In this document: positions 1 through 4,383 of the stretch, piece by piece | Layout of the letters: every line of letters starts with the position of its first letter | How positions within the stretch are numbered: the stretch's first letter is position 1 | NCBI GenBank assembly: GCA_905213725.1 | Contig: CAJMJM010000091.1 | Span: 1 to 7,446 of the forward strand | Length of the DNA: 7,446 bases | Reading direction: 5' to 3' | Source of the DNA: Collinsella aerofaciens | Lineage (GTDB): Bacteria; Actinomycetota; Coriobacteriia; Coriobacteriales; Coriobacteriaceae | Program-made: the position numbers and the translations under genes | The notes under the pieces: generated by a model | What the model was told of the DNA's origin: nothing | What the model saw: only the letters and a program-made list of their open reading frames with translations | Database searches by the model: none

Positions 1-127
1 GCCGCTCCGCCGCATCGACCGAGGAGAACCCGGTTGGCTGCACGCACGTCCACGCCACCGAACCCTCCCCGTCGACCACAGCAGCCTTAGCCGCCGTAGA
101 CCCGATATCGATCCCGATCCCTATCAT
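1..127 (-). CDS. Acyl-CoA dehydratase activase / YjiL-like ATPase, N-terminal fragment
   Basis: Only the first 42 codons lie in the window; the gene runs off the left edge. The protein begins MIGIGIDIGSTAAKAAVVDG, which is the phosphate-1 motif of the ASKHA (actin/Hsp70-like) ATPase fold as used by BadF/BadG/BcrA/HgdC activators. In this family a homodimer holds one [4Fe-4S] cluster between its subunits and uses ATP hydrolysis to push a low-potential electron into a partner iron-sulfur protein. The partners are presumably one or both of the paralogs encoded just upstream. The ATG at 127 is supported by a GGGAGAG ribosome binding site about 7 nt before it. The gap to the preceding gene is 155 nt and holds a long hairpin element, so co-transcription is likely but translation is not coupled. 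The family call is firm from the N-terminus and gene order; the exact partner is inferred. Confidence 0.85.
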   Translation of the reverse strand, partial: MIGIGIDIGSTAAKAAVVDGEGSVAWTCVQPTGFSSVDAAER

Positions 128-159
128 GGCTCTCTCCCAATCTAAATATCAAAGGTAGC

Positions 160-175
160 GGCGCGTTCAGGCGCC
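160..175 (-). other. Small hairpin upstream of the activator gene
   Basis: GGCGC and GCGCC flank a 6-nt spacer, making a perfect 5-bp stem. It lies between the long hairpin element and the ribosome binding site of the activator. No U-run follows it on the minus strand, so it is not a convincing terminator. It may shield the 5' end of the activator message after cleavage, or mean nothing. Confidence 0.35.
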
Positions 176-179
176 TTAG

Positions 180-288
180 CTCTAGGTTTCTCAGGTGCCG
201 GAGATTGCCCCGAAAGAGGAGCGCAGCGTACTTTGGGTACGCAAGCGACGGTTTGAGGAGCAAGATCCGGTGCCTGAGGAAGCTAGAG
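180..288 (-). repeat. Long-hairpin structured RNA element, copy A
   Basis: The element is a 109-nt imperfect inverted repeat read as RNA from the minus strand. The base stem CUCUAG/CUAGAG is followed by paired blocks broken by small internal loops, then a 7-bp stem (UUGCUCC with GGGGCAA). At the apex is a small hairpin, GCGUAC/GUACGC, closing a CCAAA loop. The 6-nt sequence GGCACC occurs on both arms and forms a symmetric CA/CA internal loop. The apical 40-odd nucleotides are almost identical to copy B at 1481-1580, whereas most outer stem bases differ and remain paired. The base of the stem includes the stop codon (283-285) and the last Leu codon of the upstream paralog gene. No U-tract follows, so it is not a normal intrinsic terminator. 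It could be an mRNA processing or stability element, a protein-binding RNA or a dispersed genomic repeat. I cannot assign it to a named RNA family. Confidence 0.75.
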
Positions 289-1446
289 GGTTTCGATAAA
301 GGCGGCGATGCGAGTCTCGATCTGGCCCATGTCGCCGTTGCTGTAGTCGGTCTCGATCTTCATATACGGAATGCCCGCACCCTCGACGGCCTCCTGCATG
401 CGTGCACTCTCCACGTTAAAGGTGTGGCACGCCTGGAGCACGCTCTCCACTACGCCATCGACGTGATACTTCTCGCACATGGCCAGCGTGTTTTCCATAC
501 GACCGTCGTTGGGCGTCATGACCGAGCAGTTGATATCCAGATAGCGGTCGGCGATGGCGCGCAGAATGTCGGGAGCCTCCGGGTCGATCATCATGGCCGC
601 CGTGCGCTCGCCCGAGCAGTCGTCCATGCACACGACCACACCGCCGTTGGACTCGATAGTACGGCCGATCTTGTTGATCACGCCGCCCACCGGGCAGCCG
701 GTGATCAGAATGCGCTTGGCGTCTGCCGCGACCGGGCGCTCACCCGCGTCGTAGGTCTCGCGCAGCTTGGCAACCTTTTGCTCCAGCTGCTGCGTATAGG
801 CCTCGATATCAAAGCTGAACGTACCGGCAAACATGGTGCTCATCAGATCGACGCCGCTCATGGCCGCCGGCTGGTTGGCCTGCAGCGCAAACATCTCGAG
901 CTGGGCCGCACGCAAGCGGTTGCGACGACGGACGGCAGCGAGCAGAGCATCGTCGGTAATCGCGACGCCGTAGAAGTTCTCGAGCTCCTCCTTGAGCAGG
1001 CGGCACTCCTCGTACCAGCCTTCACGCTCGTAGGCGCGATCGCGACCCTGCGGCAGGTGCAGAATGTGCGTACGCTTGAGCTCGTTGAGTAGCTCGTACA
1101 TCTTCTTCTTGCCGTCGCAGGTGGTCTCACCGATGATCATGTCGCTAAAGTACGTAAACGGGCACTTTTGCGAGTAGGCAAAGCCGTACGTCGACTTGAT
1201 GAGCGGACAGAGATTTGCCGGCAGCACCTTCTCGGCCTCGGGAATCACCTCGTCGGACGTGCCGCACAGCGCCACGCTCGCCGCCCCCGCGGCATCGATA
1301 ATCTCGAGCGGCGTGTAGCTGCACAGAAAACCGACCAGGCGATTACCCGCCTGCTTATAATCCTTGACGCGAATAAACGCCGCCTTGCGCTGCTCGTTGA
1401 ACTCCTCAAACGTGGACGGCAACGGCTGCTCAATATTTTCCGACAT
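283..1446 (-). CDS. 2-hydroxyacyl-CoA dehydratase / double-cubane-cluster family protein (YjiM-like)
   Basis: The 387-residue protein belongs to the 2-hydroxyacyl-CoA dehydratase D-component superfamily (HgdB/FldC/BcrB-like) and most resembles the YjiM-type branch as I recall it. Cysteines in family-typical positions are C42 (FLCSY), C61 (ALCGTSDE), C80 (NLCPLIKS), C95 (KCPF), C110 (TTCDGKKKMYE), C251 (ITGCPVGG), C277 (DDCSGE), C307 (NCSVMTPND) and C340 (QACHTFNVES). This layout fits binding of an iron-sulfur cluster in a two-domain Rossmann-like fold. Family members are reduced by an ATP-dependent activator, whose gene follows here. Known functions range from dehydration of (R)-2-hydroxyacyl-CoA to reduction of small molecules at an [8Fe-9S] double-cubane cluster. 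I chose the ATG at 1446, with GAAAGG upstream, over an in-frame TTG at 1470. C251 is absent from the neighbouring paralog. The substrate is unknown, and no CoA-transferase gene is visible nearby. Confidence 0.88.
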   Translation of the reverse strand: MSENIEQPLPSTFEEFNEQRKAAFIRVKDYKQAGNRLVGFLCSYTPLEIIDAAGAASVALCGTSDEVIPEAEKVLPANLCPLIKSTYGFAYSQKCPFTYFSDMIIGETTCDGKKKMYELLNELKRTHILHLPQGRDRAYEREGWYEECRLLKEELENFYGVAITDDALLAAVRRRNRLRAAQLEMFALQANQPAAMSGVDLMSTMFAGTFSFDIEAYTQQLEQKVAKLRETYDAGERPVAADAKRILITGCPVGGVINKIGRTIESNGGVVVCMDDCSGERTAAMMIDPEAPDILRAIADRYLDINCSVMTPNDGRMENTLAMCEKYHVDGVVESVLQACHTFNVESARMQEAVEGAGIPYMKIETDYSNGDMGQIETRIAAFIETL

Positions 1447-1480
1447 ATAACTTCTAAACCTTTCAACCAACCAAGGAAAC

Positions 1481-1580
1481 GGCTTTCCCAGGTGCCCGAG
1501 GTTGCCGTAAAAGAGGAGCGCCGCGTACTTTGGTACACAAGCGACGGTTTGAACGGCAAGATCGGGTGCCCGGGAAAGCC
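1481..1580 (-). repeat. Long-hairpin structured RNA element, copy B
   Basis: The element is a 100-nt imperfect inverted repeat with 28-nt arms, read as RNA from the minus strand. Going inward: a 9-bp stem (GGCUUUCCC/GGGAAAGCC), a G·U and two G-C pairs, a CA/CA internal loop, a 5-bp stem (CCCGA/UCGGG), a 2x2 loop and a 7-bp stem (UUGCCGU/ACGGCAA). The apical domain contains CGUCGC/GCGGCG, which pairs with a U·G wobble only on the minus-strand RNA, and GUAC/GUAC around a CAAA loop. Against copy A (180-288), C-G becomes G-C in the 5-bp stem, and G-C and U-A become C-G in the 7-bp stem, which is true covariation. The pyrimidine run CUCCUCUUU on the apical 3' side is conserved in both copies. It sits in the 150-nt gap between the two paralog genes, 16 nt past the first one's stop codon. 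No U-tract follows it. Confidence 0.75.
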
Positions 1581-1596
1581 GCCGGGGCGGATAGTC

Positions 1597-2880
1597 CTAA
1601 ATGGTCTCCAAGAAAGCTTCGATCCTGGTTTGTAACTGACCTGCATCCTCGCCAGCGTAGTCGGTCGTGATGTGCATAAACGGAATGCCGACCTCCTCGG
1701 CGGCCTTCTCCACGGCAAACGACTCCATCTCGTAGAGCGTGCAGAACTGCAGGGCCACGTCGACGATGCCGTCTACATGCAGGTCCTTGGCCATCTGAAC
1801 GATGTCCTTCATACGCTGGTCGTTGGGCGTAAAGACGGCGCAGTTGATCTTAAAGTAGCGCTCGGCGATGGCGTCGAGCATCTCGTCGACCGTCTCGCCG
1901 GACTCGTCGACCAGGTCCTTGTAGTAGCGCGAGCCCGTGCAGGACTCCTCGCCGACCACAACGCCGCCGGCCTTCTCGATGAGGTTGAACAGTTTCCAGT
2001 TGGGCACGGCCATGGGCGTACCGGTGTACAGGATGCGCTTGGTCCCCTTGGGCGTCACGCCCTCGCCGGCCTCGACACGCTGCTCGCACTCAGCCGCCAT
2101 ATCGTTGATGGCTCCGGTCAGACGCGGCGTGTCGTCCATAAAGGCGGCCTGAACGGTCAGCAGGCTGTCGAGACCGCTGATGGGCGCCGGGTCGGCAGCG
2201 CGCGTGGCTGCGAGGCGCTGCAGGGCGCGACGCTTCTCATTGACGGCGTGGATGGCGGCCTTCAGCCGCTCGGGCGTAATCTTGACGCCACACTCTTCCT
2301 CGATCTTGTCGGCGAGCTTCTTGACCTCGGCCTTCCAGGTCACGAGCGTCGACTCGTCGTGTACGTTGGGAATATCCATGACGTACATGTTCTTTTGCGT
2401 GGCAAAAAACTCGTAGGCTTTCTTCTTGCCGTCGCAGGTGTTCTCGCCTACCACCAAGTCACTCGACTCAATGTAGGGGCAGACCTCGCCCAGCTTAAAG
2501 CCGGCAAAGCTCTTGATAAGCGGACAGGTGTTGCGCGGCAGGTGCTCCTCGACCTTATCGGTTGCCCAATCGGCACCAGAGCATAGACCCACGGGGATAC
2601 CGTCGCAGGCAAGTACGATCTCCTCGGGCACGTAGACGCAGAACGAGCCGACGATCTTGGTGGCCTCGCCGGCCTCCTTCTTGTCGAGCATCTCCTTAAT
2701 ACGGCCGCTGTGGATGTTGGTGGCGACAAAATCCAGGTAGGACGTAGACTTGGGGCGATTGTTCTGCGTCAGGAACATATCGCCGTACATCTGGCCCACG
2801 GCGCCCAGCAGCAGGTCGTGGTCGGCAAGATTCATGCCGAGGCTCTCCCACATCGGATGGAAATCAAATTCTTCAGCCAT
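1597..2880 (-). CDS. 2-hydroxyacyl-CoA dehydratase family protein, larger paralog
   Basis: This 427-residue protein is a paralog of the downstream 387-residue protein and belongs to the same HgdB/YjiM-like superfamily. It has an extra N-terminal segment of about 40 residues. Family-typical cysteines are C81 (SFCVYVPEE), C100 (GLCSGAD), C119 (NTCPLIKS), C134 (VCPY), C149 (NTCDGKKKAYE), C314 (EESCTGSRYY), C347 (INCAVFTPND) and C380 (QFCTLYEMES). The position of C251 in the paralog is T288 here (GTPMAVPNWK). The two sizes (about 47 and 43 kDa) and the following activator gene match the layout of two-subunit 2-hydroxyacyl-CoA dehydratases. The CDGKKK motif in both also fits the YjiM/double-cubane type, so a heterodimer or two homodimers are both possible. 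The ATG at 2880 follows a GAGAGGGG ribosome binding site. It is the first convincing gene of the transcription unit, behind a leader of about 330 nt. Confidence 0.88.
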   Translation of the reverse strand: MAEEFDFHPMWESLGMNLADHDLLLGAVGQMYGDMFLTQNNRPKSTSYLDFVATNIHSGRIKEMLDKKEAGEATKIVGSFCVYVPEEIVLACDGIPVGLCSGADWATDKVEEHLPRNTCPLIKSFAGFKLGEVCPYIESSDLVVGENTCDGKKKAYEFFATQKNMYVMDIPNVHDESTLVTWKAEVKKLADKIEEECGVKITPERLKAAIHAVNEKRRALQRLAATRAADPAPISGLDSLLTVQAAFMDDTPRLTGAINDMAAECEQRVEAGEGVTPKGTKRILYTGTPMAVPNWKLFNLIEKAGGVVVGEESCTGSRYYKDLVDESGETVDEMLDAIAERYFKINCAVFTPNDQRMKDIVQMAKDLHVDGIVDVALQFCTLYEMESFAVEKAAEEVGIPFMHITTDYAGEDAGQLQTRIEAFLETI

Positions 2881-2883
2881 GAC

Positions 2884-2900
2884 GGTTCCCCTCTCGAACC
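2884..2900 (-). promoter_or_regulatory. Hairpin presenting the ribosome binding site of the larger paralog
   Basis: On the minus strand GGTTC and GAACC can pair, with GAGAGGG in the 7-nt loop. That loop is the Shine-Dalgarno sequence, and the stem ends 3 nt before the ATG at 2880. With only 5 bp the hairpin is marginal. It could expose the site in a loop or modulate access to it. Confidence 0.35.
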
Positions 2901-2925
2901 AAAAACGGATAACGGCGGTATCGAT

Positions 2926-2955
2926 GCACGACGGACGGCGATTGTCCGGCCGTGC
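2926..2955 (-). other. Leader hairpin about 45 nt before the larger paralog gene
   Basis: The minus-strand RNA can form GCACG/CGUGC, a G·U pair, a one-base bulge and CGGAC/GUCCG around a 7-nt loop, about 11 bp in all. A TTTTT run (2901-2905) lies about 20 nt downstream, too far for a standard terminator. It may be part of a leader-based control region with the upstream short ORF. Confidence 0.4.
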
Positions 2956-3018
2956 TCAAACCCGGAATTTTAGGGAACCTGCCTTGCGGACGGTTATTTA
3001 GTTGTGCGTCGTCTCTCC

Positions 3019-3054
3019 CGGAGCCGTGAACATACCTGCTCATATGCGGCTCCG
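3019..3054 (-). other. Leader hairpin spanning the stop codon of the short upstream ORF
   Basis: A perfect 8-bp inverted repeat (CGGAGCCG / CGGCTCCG) encloses 20 nt, and an inner CAUA/UAUG pairing can extend it. The 5' arm on the minus strand (3047-3054) lies inside the last codons of the 22-codon ORF, whose UGA stop (3040-3042) falls in the apical loop. A ribosome reaching that stop would block the hairpin, a geometry typical of translation-controlled leaders. A short competing pairing, GGCT/AGCC, exists at 3048-3058. Confidence 0.45.
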
Positions 3055-3108
3055 AGCCATATATAGGGCACGCGCGGCAACGCGGCGAATGTATGTCGTC
3101 TGCGGCAT
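3040..3108 (-). CDS. Candidate 22-codon leader peptide
   Basis: The ORF starts at ATG 3108, and its Shine-Dalgarno sequence AGGAGGG (3116-3122) is exactly 7 nt upstream, the best in the window. It encodes a 22-residue peptide beginning MPQTTYIRR and ending ARSRI. It is rich in arginine (5 of 22) and alanine and ends at TGA 3040. It lies inside the long leader of the dehydratase-like operon, downstream of the promoter candidate and overlapping a strong hairpin. A role as a regulatory leader peptide is inferred from position and ribosome binding site only; no known family is recognised. It could also be an unrelated small protein, or a chance ORF behind a purine-rich stretch. Confidence 0.4.
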   Translation of the reverse strand: MPQTTYIRRVAARALYMARSRI

Positions 3109-3128
3109 GTGCGCACCCTCCTCTACAA

Positions 3129-3176
3129 GTTGAGGTCAACTATATCAACGGTCGTCGACCATGCGAACACCGTTGA
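3129..3176. promoter_or_regulatory. Cluster of GTTGA/TCAAC half-sites, candidate operator
   Basis: The short word GTTGA or its complement occurs at 3129-3133, 3136-3140, 3145-3149 and 3172-3176, with a fifth copy at 3226-3230 inside the promoter spacer. These form a 5-2-5 palindrome (GTTGA-GG-TCAAC), a direct repeat TCAAC-TATA-TCAAC with 9-bp period, and a perfect 8-bp dyad TCAACGGT-N16-ACCGTTGA. A second palindrome, GGTCG-T-CGACC (3150-3160), lies inside the dyad spacer. A dimeric repressor or activator of the dehydratase-like operon is the simplest reading. The regulator is not in the window. Confidence 0.5.
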
Positions 3177-3216
3177 CATTCGTACGACAACCTCGTGTGC
3201 CGTCGTTTAATAAATA

Positions 3217-3244
3217 ATTATCTGTGTTGATAAGAGTTTGTCAT
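3217..3244 (-). promoter_or_regulatory. Promoter candidate for the dehydratase-like operon
   Basis: On the minus strand, ATGACA (5 of 6 match to TTGACA) and GATAAT (5 of 6 match to TATAAT) are separated by 16 bp. The site lies in an A+T-rich stretch just after the modC terminator. Transcription would begin near 3210, giving a leader of about 330 nt before the larger paralog gene and about 100 nt before the short leader ORF. A weaker TATAGT box also exists near 3138-3143, so a second start closer to the short ORF is possible. Confidence 0.55.
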
Positions 3245-3263
3245 TCCCCATTCGGCGAACGGC

Positions 3264-3298
3264 AAGACAAAGCCGCCGAGACTTATATCCCCGACGGC
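3264..3298 (-). terminator. Intrinsic terminator after modC
   Basis: A 10-bp stem (GCCGUCGGGG with UCUCGGCGGC, including G·U pairs) encloses a 7-nt loop and is followed on the minus strand by TTTGTCTT. It begins 12 nt after the modC stop codon. The U-tract is imperfect, so termination may be partial, but the position fits the end of the modABC operon. Confidence 0.7.
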
Positions 3299-3309
3299 AT
3301 TACCCGGCG

Positions 3310-4380
3310 CTACCGACAAACCAGATGGATCCTGCTGGCATCAAAATGCATACGCAGGGTCTCGCCTTCTTGCGGTAACCCATCCGCTGGTACGCTCAAT
3401 TTGTTGACCTTCCACTGCAGACGCGTTGGCGCATCGGCCCGCGGCGCATCCAACAGCACCAGGCGCTCAAAACGCGAATCGCTCACGCGCGCCACGTGCA
3501 GGTCGTAGCTGTTGCGACCCCGCTCGGCACGGTTGTCCACATGGAAGTAGCTCGCGCGAATGCCCAGGTACGCCACATTATCGGGAACCTCGCGACCCAC
3601 GTTAAAGGTCATGCCCCAATCGAGCGCCTCAACTTCTTCGTCGCCGATCTTGCGCGCCCGGCTTGTGTTCTTGCAGCCCGTCAGGCGCAGCGCCGCCAGC
3701 GTCTGCGGACGGCGGACCACGTCCTCGACGGAGCCGATCTCCTCGACATGTCCGTTATGCATCACGCAAATGCGCTCGCACAGGCGGCATGCCTCGTCAA
3801 TATCGTGGCTCACGTAGAGCACGGTGCGGTTGCATACATCGAACAGGTCGAGCATGTTCTGTTCGAGGGCGCTCTTAAGATAGGAATCGAGTGCGCTCAT
3901 GGGCTCGTCGAACATAAAAATGCCCGGATGCGCCGCCACCATGCGCGCAAGCGCCACACGTTGCTGCTGACCGCCCGAGAGTCGCGCGGGATAGCGGTCG
4001 GCAAAATCGGCCAGTCCAAAGATACCCAGGTAGCGCTCGGCAAGCTGCTTGCGCGCCGCGGCGTCGCCCGCATCCTTTACGCCGGCACATACGTTATCGG
4101 CCACTGTCATATTAGGGAACAGCTGATAGTTTTGGAACAGCAGGGCGCATTTTCGCTCCTGGGGCGACAGGTTGATGCCCGCCCCCGAGTCAAAAAAGGT
4201 CACGCCGTTGACGACGATCTTGCCCTCGTCGGGCGTCTCCACACCGGCAATGCAGCGCAGCGTGCAGCTCTTGCCACAACCCGAGGCGCCCAGCAGCGCC
4301 ACGCGCTCCTCGCCGGCCTCAAGCTGCATGTCGAGCATAAAGCCGGGATAGCGCTTTTTGATATCCAGAACGAGTGACAT
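3310..4380 (-). CDS. modC: Molybdate ABC transporter, ATP-binding protein
   Basis: This 356-residue protein is the cytoplasmic ATPase that powers molybdate import with ModB. It carries Walker A GASGCGKS (31-38), the Q-loop glutamine Q83, the ABC signature LSGGQQQRVALAR (134-146), Walker B IFMFDE (154-159), D-loop SALD (162-165) and the switch histidine H192. Residues from about 225 to 356 form a C-terminal extension of the kind found in ModC/CysA-type ATPases, with a GIRASYF stretch resembling the TOBE-type GIR motif. The ATG at 4380 lies 3 nt after the modB stop, and its GGGAGG site is inside the end of modB, so translation is probably coupled. All motifs needed for ATP hydrolysis are intact. 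Specificity for molybdate rather than tungstate or sulfate is inferred from the linked modA and mogA genes. Confidence 0.92.
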   Translation of the reverse strand: MSLVLDIKKRYPGFMLDMQLEAGEERVALLGASGCGKSCTLRCIAGVETPDEGKIVVNGVTFFDSGAGINLSPQERKCALLFQNYQLFPNMTVADNVCAGVKDAGDAAARKQLAERYLGIFGLADFADRYPARLSGGQQQRVALARMVAAHPGIFMFDEPMSALDSYLKSALEQNMLDLFDVCNRTVLYVSHDIDEACRLCERICVMHNGHVEEIGSVEDVVRRPQTLAALRLTGCKNTSRARKIGDEEVEALDWGMTFNVGREVPDNVAYLGIRASYFHVDNRAERGRNSYDLHVARVSDSRFERLVLLDAPRADAPTRLQWKVNKLSVPADGLPQEGETLRMHFDASRIHLVCR

Positions 4381-4383
4381 GAC

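Noticed and set aside
205..1092. Long plus-strand ORF (295 codons) opposite the smaller dehydratase-like gene
   Set aside because: It is antisense to a gene with clear family motifs, and its His/Ala/Leu-rich product with no recognisable domain is typical of a G+C-rich shadow frame.
1447..1470. Upstream TTG start for the smaller dehydratase-like gene
   Set aside because: The GAAAGG site lies downstream of this TTG and serves the ATG at 1446 better.
1481..1580. Reading the long hairpin as a simple intrinsic terminator
   Set aside because: No U-run follows the stem on the minus strand in either copy, and the conserved apical sequence would be unnecessary for a terminator.
180..1580. Long hairpins as a MITE or other insertion
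   Set aside because: No target-site duplication is visible at either copy, the ends of the two copies differ, and both have the same orientation and operon position. A dispersed repeat in the wider genome remains possible.
1672..2586. Long plus-strand ORF (304 codons) opposite the larger paralog, and similar plus-strand ORFs opposite modC and modA
   Set aside because: They are complementary-frame artefacts of high-G+C genes; no ribosome binding site or recognisable motif supports them.
2873..3139. 88-codon minus-strand ORF in the leader, including an inner ATG that overlaps the short ORF stop
   Set aside because: It uses codons uncommon in the neighbours (AGG, AGA, CTA), has no good ribosome binding site, crosses several hairpins, and its overlap with the next start codon looks accidental. 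A coupled peptide is not excluded.
3173..3200. Plus-strand promoter starting with TTGACA at 3173-3178
   Set aside because: No -10-like sequence lies 16-18 bp downstream and no plus-strand gene follows.
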